Origin: a virus
Reading direction: 5' to 3' (one strand)
DNA length: 64,000 nucleotides
Virus record (IMG/VR): IMGVR_UViG_3300028569_000030
Span: 1-64,000 of that record
Shown: positions 42,814-51,542 of the stretch, one piece after another
Layout of the letters: each line of letters begins with the position of its first letter
Position numbering within the stretch: position 1 is the stretch's first letter
Translations under genes and position numbers: made by a program
The notes under the pieces: generated by a model
Database searches by the model: none
Told to the model about the DNA's origin: nothing
The model's input: only the letters and a program-made list of their open reading frames with translations

Positions 42814-43211
42814 TTTTTCTTATTCCTTTTTCTTTCTTCTTGTTCCAATCTAGTTTTTTTCTCAGAGCATTCTGAGCAGAGGAGTTGAAATCCTTCCTTA
42901 GAACAAAAAAGTTGGTTTATATATGAATCCCAAGTCGTAAATCCTTCCATTGGAGGGACCACAGGATATATGTGATCCATAACTGTCTTACCCATTATAA
43001 CACGAGAAGTTGTTTGATTGCAAATATTATCGTAATTTTCTTTCGAAGAGCCTTCGTAAACTAGAATTCCACAACTTTTGCACTCGAAAGTAGCAGGAAA
43101 TCTTTTTGCAGCAGCCTTCACTTCATTTCTAGGATACCAAGAAAATGATAGTCTTCTAAGTGCTGCAATTATTCTACCTTTAAATCTATTTGACTCGTTT
43201 TTTGTTTCCAC
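42810..43211 (-). CDS. HNH endonuclease
   Basis: A 133-residue protein with a zinc-bound HNH fold: CKSCG (~residues 44-48), the first catalytic His in VMDHIYPVVP (~77-86), the central Asn in DSYINQLFC (~95-103) and CSEC (~113-116). It may be a mobile free-standing nuclease or a packaging cofactor of the HNH type. The GTG start has AAGGA ahead. It overlaps the upstream gene by 26 nt and the ClpP-like gene by 4 nt. Confidence 0.75.
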   Translation of the reverse strand: METKNESNRFKGRIIAALRRLSFSWYPRNEVKAAAKRFPATFECKSCGILVYEGSSKENYDNICNQTTSRVIMGKTVMDHIYPVVPPMEGFTTWDSYINQLFCSKEGFQLLCSECSEKKTRLEQEERKRNKKK

Positions 43212-43674
43212 TTTCCTTCTTTTTAAGGTCAGAAGACGTAACTCCAGTCACCTCAGTGTTGTATGGCTTTAGTTTAGTTCTGTTTTGGCACTTAGGAGAG
43301 TTGCACGCTCTAAAATAAAAATCTCCATCGTGTCTAGGTAGGATTATCAGCTTCATAATTCCAGTACCACAAGAATGACATTCCCATTTTTTTATCATAT
43401 CGTCTATAGTATCTTCTTTCTTTTCCTTAGCTTCTTTTAAAGTTAGATCGTTTTTAGCTGCTACTATAAGCTCTTCTACGGTCAAATCTTTTGATACGCC
43501 TTTTAAGAACTGTACATTCTTATGGAAGGCATCTGTAAGAGTTTTAACTTCAGAAAGAAGTTGTCTTTTGTCTGATTCTAATCTTCTTATGATACTTTTT
43601 AACTTTTTCTCTTCTGAAGATTTTGGTTCTTTATCTCTGTATATGTACTTATCTTTACGTATTTTTCTTGCCAT
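43186..43674 (-). CDS. Zinc-ribbon/coiled-coil protein
   Basis: A 162-residue protein: an N-terminal coiled coil (~residues 15-70) and a C-terminal zinc ribbon (CHSCG ~ 98, then FRACNSPKC ~ 120-128) of topoisomerase or transcription-factor type. ATG 43674 was selected because GGAG lies just upstream and this removes overlap with dUTPase; an earlier TTG or ATG would run into the dut gene. Possibly a transcription or replication accessory factor. Confidence 0.62.
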   Translation of the reverse strand: MARKIRKDKYIYRDKEPKSSEEKKLKSIIRRLESDKRQLLSEVKTLTDAFHKNVQFLKGVSKDLTVEELIVAAKNDLTLKEAKEKKEDTIDDMIKKWECHSCGTGIMKLIILPRHDGDFYFRACNSPKCQNRTKLKPYNTEVTGVTSSDLKKKESGNKKRVK

Positions 43675-43684
43675 GTCATCTCCA

Positions 43685-44098
43685 CTAATTATTTGAAGAA
43701 CCGAATCCTTTGTCACCGCGATCTGTACTGTCTAATGAACTAGCCTCTACTATATCAAATCTTTCATACTTAACAATAACAAGCTGGGCAATCCTTTCTC
43801 CTGGAATGTATATCCCATCTCCTTGAGTCTTTTTAAATCTAGCTTTAATCTCGCCTCTATACGACTCATCAATAACTCCAACACAATTGCCTAACATCAA
43901 AGAAGTATTAGTAACACTAGATCTAGGAAACAACAATCCTACATGGTCTTTTGGAATTTCTACAGCAATCCCAGTTCCGTATTCTATGTAGCTATTAGCT
44001 AATTTTATAGATACTGCTGTAAGATCTAGTCCAGCATTTCCATTACTGTAGTTTGGAATTATTGCGTCTGGATGTATTTTTTTTATTTTTAGTTCCAT
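43685..44098 (-). CDS. dut: dUTPase
   Basis: Hydrolyses dUTP to dUMP and pyrophosphate, keeping uracil out of DNA and feeding dTMP synthesis. It has 137 residues, normal for the trimeric enzyme. The five motifs are visible: NAGLDLTA (~20), PRSSVTN (~58), GNCVGVIDESYRGEI (~70-84), GERIAQLVI (~98) and the C-terminal DRGDKGFGSS. GGAG precedes the ATG. It works with the dNMP kinase and class II reductase encoded further right. Confidence 0.95.
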   Translation of the reverse strand: MELKIKKIHPDAIIPNYSNGNAGLDLTAVSIKLANSYIEYGTGIAVEIPKDHVGLLFPRSSVTNTSLMLGNCVGVIDESYRGEIKARFKKTQGDGIYIPGERIAQLVIVKYERFDIVEASSLDSTDRGDKGFGSSNN

Positions 44099-44294
44099 TA
44101 GTTCTCCGTATTAAATCACGTTCTAAACATAGCTTTAGAAGAGTTTTATTGGTATATCCCATGTTTTTAAGCTGAGTGTAGCAAATGCTTTTGAATGGTT
44201 CTTGTTGGTTAAATAAGCCGTCTAATAATCTATCTATTCTATCCATTAGATCTCCTAGTAAATCCAGTCTATCAGCTATTTGATATATGGTCAA
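44043..44294 (-). CDS. Hypothetical protein overlapping dut
   Basis: An unrecognised 83-residue protein: acidic helices at the N-terminus (ADRLDLLGDLMDRIDRLLDG), then a short DNA-binding-like region, and a basic tail (RRTNGTKNKKNTSRRNNSK). The last ~18 codons overlap the start of dut in another frame. It overlaps its upstream gene by 4 nt. Confidence 0.55.
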   Translation of the reverse strand: MTIYQIADRLDLLGDLMDRIDRLLDGLFNQQEPFKSICYTQLKNMGYTNKTLLKLCLERDLIRRTNGTKNKKNTSRRNNSKLQ

Positions 44295-44602
44295 TCATCA
44301 TTCTCGGTATATTTTTTATCATTATATGCATAGTAACTAGGATCGTTTACGTATTCCTTTTTTCTTATTTTTTTTACCTCAGATGGACTACATACGAGTA
44401 ATCTATATCCAAAATCTATGGTAATTACAGGTATTTTTTTTCCTCTGTATTTTTGCAATTCTTTTTTGCAAATTATCCCTACGTCAAATTGACGAACATC
44501 AGAATCTTTATATTTATCAGTATATATCCTTATGTACGTACCTTTTCCTGGAGTTATAAATAATATAAACCATTCTATTAACATCTGTAAATACTTTTTC
44601 AT
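44291..44602 (-). CDS. Hypothetical protein with N-terminal membrane segment
   Basis: A 103-residue protein beginning MKKYLQMLIEWFILFITPGKG, one probable membrane helix, followed by a soluble beta-containing domain. I chose ATG 44602, 1 nt past the upstream stop; an in-frame upstream ATG would add 43 residues read through the metallopeptidase gene in the wrong frame. Function unknown. Confidence 0.6.
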   Translation of the reverse strand: MKKYLQMLIEWFILFITPGKGTYIRIYTDKYKDSDVRQFDVGIICKKELQKYRGKKIPVITIDFGYRLLVCSPSEVKKIRKKEYVNDPSYYAYNDKKYTENDD

Positions 44603-44603
44603 T

Positions 44604-45119
44604 TTACCTGCTTGCTTTATATTTTTGTATGAGTTGTTTATGTTTATTAATCTGTTCTTCGTCAGTAGGAAACTCTGCTGTTTTATAGTACACTTCGTAT
44701 TGCCATATGTCAAACTCTGCTGCCATCTCAATTTTCCATTTAGGAATCTTTATGTCCACATCTTTTACAATAATGTCCCAATATTTAGCGCTCTCTACTT
44801 CTAAATTGTATATTTTTTTTCTCAATTTTTTAGGCATCTCTTTAGTGATAGGATACATCAATGCTTCCTCTATTTTAAGATCTGGTTGACGCTCTTTTTC
44901 GTATATGAACCAGAGATGGTGCCCTAGTTCGTGGATTAGAGATAGGATTGTGTCGGTTTTACTGTGTGATTTATTTACGTAGATAGTAATATTAGATCCG
45001 TCTGTTGTCCAGGATGCTGCAACTGCATTATCGCTAGTTTGAGTAGATAGAGTTACTTTAACTCCTAAAGCAGTTGCATATTTCTTAAGACGATCAATTT
45101 CTCTATCTCTTATATGCAC
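44604..45119 (-). CDS. HExxH metallopeptidase-like protein
   Basis: A 171-residue protein with the zincin motif SLIHELGHHLWF (~residues 62-73) and a downstream Glu-rich helix (ESAKYWDII; IEMAAEFDIWQYE) that may supply the third ligand, as in ImmA/IrrE- and WSS1-type enzymes. There is no signal peptide, so it should act in the cytoplasm. The target is unknown; cleavage of a host regulator is possible. Confidence 0.7.
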   Translation of the reverse strand: MHIRDREIDRLKKYATALGVKVTLSTQTSDNAVAASWTTDGSNITIYVNKSHSKTDTILSLIHELGHHLWFIYEKERQPDLKIEEALMYPITKEMPKKLRKKIYNLEVESAKYWDIIVKDVDIKIPKWKIEMAAEFDIWQYEVYYKTAEFPTDEEQINKHKQLIQKYKASR

Positions 45120-45123
45120 TTAA

Positions 45124-45765
45124 CTATTCCTTATTTGGTATATCAACATTAAATTGAAATTTAACAATTTTACTAATCCACTCAAAAAACTTTTTATAAG
45201 TGTGTGTACCTTTTGCTATGTTACACTGCTTACAGCAAGATAGTACATTCCCTTCTACATACCCTAAATCGCTATCAATTCTATCAATTCCATTATAAAC
45301 ATAAGACGGATCTGTACCTTTAGTCCTAGATTTCCTAATCTGTCTGGGCTCTAATCCACAGTAATGACAATTTGCCGTGGTTAAATATAAAAAAGTTTGC
45401 TTATCTAACTCAAATTTTAAATCCCTATCTTTAGCTCCGTTTTTATACGATTGCCAAACAGCTGAAAACGTACAATAAGAGCTTTTGGTTTTGTGGGCTA
45501 TATTGTGAGCAATAGTAGCTTCTCTTTTGTGGCATCCACAAGACTTAGTCTTTGCTCCTAAATCAGAGCCTCTAACTAAAGTAGTAGTTCCACAATCGCA
45601 TTTTACTTCCAATACTGATTTATATTTGTGTTTAGGTATGGTTTGAACCAATTCGCTTCCAACATATTTAACTGCTACTAATCTTCCAAATCTTTTACCA
45701 GTTAGATCTTTTCGGTTATTAGCAGCGCAAGTAGTTTGTATAATGGGATTTTTTATAACAGCCAT
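45124..45765 (-). CDS. HNH homing endonuclease with GKRFGRL domain
   Basis: A 213-residue protein. The N-terminal DNA-binding module runs LTGKRFGRLVAVKYVG...VKCDCGTTTLVRGSDL...KSCGCHKRE, a zinc-binding arrangement common in phage HNH enzymes. The C-terminal HNH nuclease has CHYCGLEP (~132), YNGIDRIDSDLGYVEGNVL (~155-173) and CCKQCN (~176). ATG 45765 is preferred to 45780 because it has GGAA spaced 5 nt and avoids overlapping the upstream gene. A probable free-standing homing gene. Confidence 0.82.
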   Translation of the reverse strand: MAVIKNPIIQTTCAANNRKDLTGKRFGRLVAVKYVGSELVQTIPKHKYKSVLEVKCDCGTTTLVRGSDLGAKTKSCGCHKREATIAHNIAHKTKSSYCTFSAVWQSYKNGAKDRDLKFELDKQTFLYLTTANCHYCGLEPRQIRKSRTKGTDPSYVYNGIDRIDSDLGYVEGNVLSCCKQCNIAKGTHTYKKFFEWISKIVKFQFNVDIPNKE

Positions 45766-45767
45766 GA

Positions 45768-46931
45768 TTATTCCAAACACACTGGAAAACTGTGATAAAA
45801 TGGGTCAGTCCTATCTTTAGTCTCTATATAATAATTAATTGTTTGAGATGCTTCACTATCGTACCCATTAATTTCACTATACCCATCTTGTCCAGCTAAA
45901 GATGCGTTTACTATAATCCTACCTCTACCAAAACTAGTCATTTCATGGTAGTGACCTAATCTAAAAAACCTAATAAGTTTACCGACTTGTTTACTTCTTT
46001 TCGAAAGATGCGCCTCGCACGACTTTCTAGTGACTCCACCTTTCATATGGTCCCCATGCTCATATAAAACATCACTTCCGTATATGTTTAAAACGTGATA
46101 AACTCCTTCTGGTATTATAAATTCTATATTCTTGTATCCAGCAAGTCTGCACATGTCTGCTAACATATTATATATTATCCAAGTTAAGTTTTCTTTACCT
46201 GGATCTTGGTATGTATTTTCATGACTAAGCCTATCGTGATTTCCAGTAACACAAATAAAAGTACATTTTTTTCCAGTAGAAACAATTGGAACAATGTAAT
46301 GTTCATATATAGATTTAATTGCATGCACTACTTGTTCGCTATTTCCAAATTCGCAAGCTCTTCTAGACTCCATTCCGTGAAAATCCGAATTTTCAATCAT
46401 ATCTCCGCCCATAAAAGTTACAATTCTCTCAACATTGTATAGGCTATTATATCTAGAGTATTCTGATAATACGACTCTTCCAAGTTTCTCCATTCTTTTT
46501 TTAGCAACAGCTATGTTAAACGTCTTGCTTTTTTTCCCGTAGTGAAGGTCGGTTAGCATTACCTCCATAGTCATCTTTCTTTTGGTTTTATCAAGACTAG
46601 CTTTTTGAATAACTGGCTTAGTAAATCTAATTTCTGATATTAAATCTTTTATTTCAGTTAATAAATCCTGTCTTTTTTCTAAATACCTAATTACATCTAA
46701 ATTTTGCTTTTGGGCAACACTCTTTTGTTTTCTTGCCCTATCTGTAGCTTTTAAACTCTCAACTAAAGGATCTACAGTTTGTTCAATTCCGTCATATCTA
46801 TAAAAAGTTTTACGAAGAGCATTTGCAGTAAATCCTGGAAAGTGTTTTGTTAGTTTATCCCAACTAAGTCCTTCTTTTTGTCGTAAACTAATTAATCTAC
46901 TAATGCTAGTTTCTGTCCATTTACTCGACAT
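45768..46931 (-). CDS. Metallophosphoesterase with N-terminal HTH
   Basis: A 387-residue phosphoesterase of the calcineurin/SbcD/Mre11 superfamily. Metal-binding motifs are TDLHYGK (~129-135), GGDMIEN (~174-180), VTGNHDR (~226-232), HGDHMKGG (~289-296) and GHYHE (~325-329). The N-terminal ~60 residues resemble a DNA-binding homeodomain-like repeat (LISLRQKEGLSWDKLTKHF). It may process DNA ends or cyclic nucleotides. GGAGG precedes the ATG. Confidence 0.82.
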   Translation of the reverse strand: MSSKWTETSISRLISLRQKEGLSWDKLTKHFPGFTANALRKTFYRYDGIEQTVDPLVESLKATDRARKQKSVAQKQNLDVIRYLEKRQDLLTEIKDLISEIRFTKPVIQKASLDKTKRKMTMEVMLTDLHYGKKSKTFNIAVAKKRMEKLGRVVLSEYSRYNSLYNVERIVTFMGGDMIENSDFHGMESRRACEFGNSEQVVHAIKSIYEHYIVPIVSTGKKCTFICVTGNHDRLSHENTYQDPGKENLTWIIYNMLADMCRLAGYKNIEFIIPEGVYHVLNIYGSDVLYEHGDHMKGGVTRKSCEAHLSKRSKQVGKLIRFFRLGHYHEMTSFGRGRIIVNASLAGQDGYSEINGYDSEASQTINYYIETKDRTDPFYHSFPVCLE

Positions 46932-46942
46932 AATGCCTCCTA

Positions 46943-47299
46943 TTATCTAGTAGATTCTATAGCAACTTTTGCGCATAGTCCAGTAATTACTGCTCCTAAT
47001 GCAAAAAATCCCACACTACTCCAAAATGTTTTTCTTTGAGAAGAAGAGAGGTCTTCCCTGACCGTTTTAACTTCCTGTTTGTATAATTCTATACGTTGAT
47101 CGCTAATATCTGCTAGATCCTTTAGCTTAATATTTTGCTGCTCAAGTAATTTATTTTGCTCATCTGTTTTTCTAAACTTTGCCATTTGCTCTTGGTTTGA
47201 TAAAATTCCATCAAAAGGAGCTTGATCTCCTTTTTTTAGAATAACCATATCATTTGCTAATACTGAGAAAGATAATAGTGCAAACATTAAGTATTTCAT
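46943..47299 (-). CDS. Signal-peptide coiled-coil protein, lysis cassette
   Basis: A 118-residue protein with a signal peptide (cut after SVLA), the motif KKGDQAPFDGILSNQEQMAKF, a coiled coil (~55-88) and a C-terminal membrane helix (~92-110). The KKGD-APFDG form beside endolysins is familiar in proteobacterial phages. Probably a spanin-like or holin-like lysis protein. It overlaps the next upstream gene by 4 nt. Confidence 0.68.
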   Translation of the reverse strand: MKYLMFALLSFSVLANDMVILKKGDQAPFDGILSNQEQMAKFRKTDEQNKLLEQQNIKLKDLADISDQRIELYKQEVKTVREDLSSSQRKTFWSSVGFFALGAVITGLCAKVAIESTR

Positions 47300-47505
47300 T
47301 TTTTACTCCAATAGGCTAATTCATCTTCCAAGCTTTTAGAAGTTGTATCTTTTTTACTCTCTTCTATTTTTTTGTCCAACTCTTTAATTTCTGTTTTTAA
47401 AACTTCTTGGTTTTTTTGTAAACTTGTTTGTTTAATTTCTTGTTGTGTTTGCTTACGCTTAAACAAGCTTAGTATAAATTTTATGATGTTAGAAAAAAAA
47501 CTCAT
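47296..47505 (-). CDS. Inner-membrane spanin-like protein
   Basis: A 69-residue protein: an N-terminal membrane helix (SFFSNIIKFILSLF) followed by a charged coiled coil (~residues 18-60), the form of an i-spanin. It sits between the endolysin and the signal-peptide coiled-coil protein, so the three probably form the lysis cassette. Confidence 0.6.
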   Translation of the reverse strand: MSFFSNIIKFILSLFKRKQTQQEIKQTSLQKNQEVLKTEIKELDKKIEESKKDTTSKSLEDELAYWSKK

Positions 47506-47512
47506 AATACTC

Positions 47513-47896
47513 CTATGGATTAAATACTCTAGTTCTTCCTTTTACTCTAGACTTAGGTTCCCTAGTCTGAACATGAACCCAAGTTTTTGCAACTTCTGGA
47601 TTCTCCATCCAAAGTCCACACTGTTCCAGTATATCGTCAGTGCAGAAGTTTGTCAAATCTCTGGATTTATCAGCAAAATCAGCTGCTTCGCAAGTTAAAT
47701 GACATGACCTACTTCCCCCACCAACCTTAGTATTAATAGAAGGTGGCCTATATCCAGAAGAAACTATCATTTGCTTTCCGTATAAAGCCCTTAGTTTATT
47801 AACTGCTATAAGCAACTTATCCAAATTACTCTCTTGTTCTTTTGATAGTGGCTCTGCTTTCTCTCTTCCCATTAAAATCTCATCTCTAGTAATCAT
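47513..47896 (-). CDS. M15-family peptidase endolysin
   Basis: A 127-residue zinc peptidase of the VanY/L-alanyl-D-glutamate peptidase type that cuts peptidoglycan cross-links for lysis. Motifs: VSSGYRPPSIN (~45-55), SRSCHLTCEAADFAD (~62-76; the His and Asp bind zinc) and TWVHVQTR (~104-111; zinc His). No signal peptide, so a holin is needed for release. AGGAG precedes the next gene downstream. Confidence 0.85.
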   Translation of the reverse strand: MITRDEILMGREKAEPLSKEQESNLDKLLIAVNKLRALYGKQMIVSSGYRPPSINTKVGGGSRSCHLTCEAADFADKSRDLTNFCTDDILEQCGLWMENPEVAKTWVHVQTREPKSRVKGRTRVFNP

Positions 47897-47910
47897 ATGA
47901 TATCCTTTTG

Positions 47911-50900
47911 TTAATGAGCGTCTTTTAAGTTAGTTCCTATAACTGCTGGAGCTTTTAGTGCGATAGATAGTCTGTAGTTGTTTTCCATAATGTCTTGAAC
48001 AATCTGTCTACATTCTTCTGCCTTAGATTTAGGAGCATCTATAACCAATTGATCGTGGATATTTAAAATAACTAATGCATCTATACTTCTTTTTTTGAAC
48101 TCTCTATTAATCTGTATTGCTGCCATATTTACTATGCTAGCAGCCAGTCCTTGTATTTGTACGTTCTTAGCGTTATTTAGCCCGTTTTTGTAATCTTTGT
48201 ACCATCCCTCAACTATCTCTGGCTCATACTTTTTCTTTAGTGCATTTTTGTATTTATAATCTAGAAGCTTATCACCATGTATCCTATACAATTCTTTAAC
48301 TGCTGGAAGATGTCGTATTCTTCCTGTTTCTATTTTTATATATCCATTGGCTTTAACAAAATACTCTGATTTTTTCATCCATTCTTTTAGCTTAGGAAAT
48401 CCATTTAAGTAACCATTGATAAGAACCTGGGCTTCTTCTGTAGTTACGTTTAGAGTTTTACCTAGAGCATACGCGCCCATTCCATACGGGACCCCAAGAC
48501 TGTAAGCTTTTGAAAACGATCTTTTTGGTTTATTTACTTTTCCTAAATAATTAGGGGCGTTTTTATCAGCACTAACATCTTTTAATTTTTCCGTGGCTAT
48601 AGCAATTGTAGAATAAAAGTCATATCCTTTTCTAAAAATATCTCGTAGCCCTTCGTCTCCAGAAACGTGAGAAAAGCAATTATGAACTCTTATGTTATCG
48701 CATATAAACTCTTCTACTCCGTCTACCGTAATATCTACCATGTCTCGCTGTTCTTTTTTATTTACTTCCAAAACTATAGCATCTGGAGATTTTAACTTTC
48801 CAATTTTTGATTTTGTAAATATTTTTTTTCTTTCACAAGCAATAAAATTGTATAACTTATAATCTACTAGCTTATTAATACTAATAGCTGTAAATCTAAT
48901 TTGGTACACTTTATGAACACCTTTGTGAGCTTTACCTATTCTGCCATCTAGTCCTAGAGTATTACCTAAACTACAAATGTCAGATGCTAATTTTGCAGAT
49001 TTAGTTGATATAGATAACTCACTCTTTTTTTGATTAAAAGTTCCGTCGGTATCTATAAGTCCCGCTAAAAAAGACAGTCTATTAGCTATACTAGATGTCA
49101 TTATATAATCTGGTATATGAAATTTTTTACTCCTATCATCCATCATATCAAAAGTTTGTTTAAATATATCCACCAACCAAGAATCATGGCATACGCAGGA
49201 CTCCATTCCATAGGTTCTACGATCCAAGTAGTCTTTTGGTTTTGCCCCAAAAGATTCCATTATTTCTTTAAATTTAGTAGTAACCATATCAGCTTTTAGT
49301 CCGCATATGCCTACATACTTAGAGGTTGTCGTACATGCAACTCCGTCTCCCAAAAAAGCACCAAGCATCCAACATAATTCTGCAGATAGTGGTAAATATG
49401 AGAACGGTTTATTTGCTCCCTTTAGATATACATTTAGTTTATTGGAATTATTTTGAATTACATTAGTGTTAAATTTACACTCTTCTAGAATGTCTCCTGC
49501 AACAATGTCCTCCGCTTTTTTCCAACCAGTTCCATTTACATAAATTTTATGGTCGGGAGAGCATCTCACTACTCCTTTTTTAGTAATTATTTCTAGCATG
49601 TCTTTTTTTGAATTCCACTTATTAACCAGTTTCTTCCAACCATGAACAGTATTAATATAGTCTCCTACTTCTACTTTAGATATTTCTAAAATTCCTTTAT
49701 CTTTTATTTCTACTTTTGAATCTATACATACACAATGAGGCTCTAAAGCTTCATAGTCATTATCTATAAACACTCGTCCTTCATCAGCTATAAAAAATTC
49801 CCTAATTACATTATTATACTTTAGAACAATCTCATCCAACTCTCCAGTTTCTTTTGGTCTAGGTAATTGTTGCAAGTTAGAAGAGTATCTACCGGAGATA
49901 GTTCTGTGTTGCTGAAAGTTAGGATAAAAGTATCCATTCTCTGATTCATCTAAAAACCTATCAATATAGGTGCCTTTTATCTTTATTAATGAATTATAGT
50001 TACTTAGGTCTCCGGCCCATTTAATGTTTAATACTTTAAACAAATGATCTATCATATCATCATTAAATTGGGCATTACCTTTATCCGTAGTACTTAGTGG
50101 CTTAATTTTCATACACTTAAATACTAAGTCTGCCATTTGTTTTTTAGAGAATATATTTATCCTATTAGTTCCATCTTTTTCGGATAATCTCTGCGCTATT
50201 TCTAGATGATGATTATGCTCTAAGTCTACGTTATTGATAAAATAGTCTCTAACTATATCAGTTTCTATAAGTAATATAGATTTTTCAGTTAGTGAGTACT
50301 TTCCATTCTTAGTTTTTGTAAGGTATTTTCCACAATCAAAGTACTCAATAACTTCCTGAGAAAAAGACCCAGATCTTGTTTGTGGGTAATCTACAATAAG
50401 ATTTTCATTTTTCCAATTTCTAACATCTTCGTTTGATTCTATAGCTGTAACTATTCTATCTTCTAGCATTGCTAGATCGCTCTCAATATTCGCTTTCGTT
50501 TTTAAAATAAGCGGTATGTCTAACTTTATTGAGTTATTTTCCATAGGAATAGTCACTTCTTTATATAGAGGCATAACTTCCTTGTCATAGAAAAATTCTT
50601 CTAGTTTATCCTTAGATAGACGATCTCTAACTAGGATAGCTAGTCTTAGCGTTAAATCAGCATCAGATGCAGCATACTTTCCCATTACTTCTAAATCAGC
50701 TTTATACATTTCATAATTTGTTTTAGTTATGCTACCGCCATTCATTTTTATATTATGCTTAAGTTCTATTTGCTCCTCATTAGCATCCGATTCTACATCT
50801 AATCCTATTTTTGATTGGTATTGCTTGGCAACTTCTTTCAAAGCAAAATTACCCTCTTCCTCTACAGTGTGTTTCATTAACATAATATCGGCAAGCAACG

Positions 50901-51249
50901 AGTCTATCAAATCAACTTTTAAATCATTTTTAACAATGCTTATATCGTAAGCAGCGTTCCACATTAACAATTCTTTTTTAGATAAAAGATGCAGAAGCTC
51001 TAATATGTCCGAATCAGGAAGAACTTGCTCTAGCTTTTCTGTTTCTTTATTCCAAGAAAATCTAGGGGCATAAAATGATTCTCCAGGACTTCCGCAAAAA
51101 GAAATACCAATAACCTGAGACTTTCTTACATTTAGTCCAGTAGTCTCTGTATCAAATCCTAAGAATAGACTTTTTTCTATGTGAAGTTTTGCTTGTGTTA
51201 ACTGTGCTTGTGTGGTGATTATAGTGTAGTTTTTATTAGTATGTGTCAT
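47911..51249 (-). CDS. polA: DNA polymerase I (family A) with intein
   Basis: Replicative polymerase: 1112 residues as translated, 760 after protein splicing. The 3'-5' exonuclease is at the N-terminus, with GFDTETTGLN (D33, E35), MWNAAYDI (~96) and YAASDADLTL (~195). Polymerase motif A is DYEALEPH, interrupted by the intein and resuming CFSHVSGDEG. Motif B is RSFSKAYSLGVPYG and motif C is NIHDQLVID. Motif C has Gln where most family members have Glu (HDE). The start overlaps the upstream stop (TAATG). Confidence 0.93.
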   Translation of the reverse strand: MTHTNKNYTIITTQAQLTQAKLHIEKSLFLGFDTETTGLNVRKSQVIGISFCGSPGESFYAPRFSWNKETEKLEQVLPDSDILELLHLLSKKELLMWNAAYDISIVKNDLKVDLIDSLLADIMLMKHTVEEEGNFALKEVAKQYQSKIGLDVESDANEEQIELKHNIKMNGGSITKTNYEMYKADLEVMGKYAASDADLTLRLAILVRDRLSKDKLEEFFYDKEVMPLYKEVTIPMENNSIKLDIPLILKTKANIESDLAMLEDRIVTAIESNEDVRNWKNENLIVDYPQTRSGSFSQEVIEYFDCGKYLTKTKNGKYSLTEKSILLIETDIVRDYFINNVDLEHNHHLEIAQRLSEKDGTNRINIFSKKQMADLVFKCMKIKPLSTTDKGNAQFNDDMIDHLFKVLNIKWAGDLSNYNSLIKIKGTYIDRFLDESENGYFYPNFQQHRTISGRYSSNLQQLPRPKETGELDEIVLKYNNVIREFFIADEGRVFIDNDYEALEPHCVCIDSKVEIKDKGILEISKVEVGDYINTVHGWKKLVNKWNSKKDMLEIITKKGVVRCSPDHKIYVNGTGWKKAEDIVAGDILEECKFNTNVIQNNSNKLNVYLKGANKPFSYLPLSAELCWMLGAFLGDGVACTTTSKYVGICGLKADMVTTKFKEIMESFGAKPKDYLDRRTYGMESCVCHDSWLVDIFKQTFDMMDDRSKKFHIPDYIMTSSIANRLSFLAGLIDTDGTFNQKKSELSISTKSAKLASDICSLGNTLGLDGRIGKAHKGVHKVYQIRFTAISINKLVDYKLYNFIACERKKIFTKSKIGKLKSPDAIVLEVNKKEQRDMVDITVDGVEEFICDNIRVHNCFSHVSGDEGLRDIFRKGYDFYSTIAIATEKLKDVSADKNAPNYLGKVNKPKRSFSKAYSLGVPYGMGAYALGKTLNVTTEEAQVLINGYLNGFPKLKEWMKKSEYFVKANGYIKIETGRIRHLPAVKELYRIHGDKLLDYKYKNALKKKYEPEIVEGWYKDYKNGLNNAKNVQIQGLAASIVNMAAIQINREFKKRSIDALVILNIHDQLVIDAPKSKAEECRQIVQDIMENNYRLSIALKAPAVIGTNLKDAH
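48679..49734 (-). mobile_element. Intein in DNA polymerase motif A
   Basis: A 352-residue intein (host residues 506-857). It begins CVCIDSKVEIKDKGIL, ends CDNIRVHN, and is followed by Cys as +1 residue, a complete splicing set. The central LAGLIDADG homing endonuclease has two motifs, LGAFLGDGVA and LAGLIDTDGTF. It sits eight residues after the catalytic Asp of motif A, so the polymerase is dead until spliced. Confidence 0.95.
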
Positions 51250-51527
51250 TAATTTTTATGCTCCCCATATCCAATACTGTAGAAGTTTACATAACACTCT
51301 TCTAACTTTTGTCTATCTTCTGGAGAAAGCGCTTTTTTTTTCATGTATTTTTCTATTACGTCCATGATATCCAAAGGAAGTACATCTATTAACTCTTCTA
51401 GTTCTTCCATAAGAGACTCATTATCTAATCCAGAACACCCTATCGTATTATCCAATACAGATAGGGAGCTTACATAGGATTCTAACGTAGTTGTGTTATT
51501 CATAGCAAGTAGTATATGTCTAGTCAT
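51249..51527 (-). CDS. Hypothetical acidic helical protein
   Basis: An unrecognised 92-residue acidic protein (LDNESLMEELEELIDVLPLDIMDVIEKYMKKK, residues ~37-68). It lies between primase-helicase and polymerase and is coupled to the polymerase by a TAATG overlap, suggesting a replisome accessory role by position only. Confidence 0.6.
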   Translation of the reverse strand: MTRHILLAMNNTTTLESYVSSLSVLDNTIGCSGLDNESLMEELEELIDVLPLDIMDVIEKYMKKKALSPEDRQKLEECYVNFYSIGYGEHKN

Positions 51528-51542
51528 TATTTGCCTTCTGCC

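Noticed and set aside
44603-44731. Upstream extension of the 103-residue protein
   Set aside because: The extra 43 residues are read from the metallopeptidase gene in another frame; ATG 44602 follows that gene's stop.
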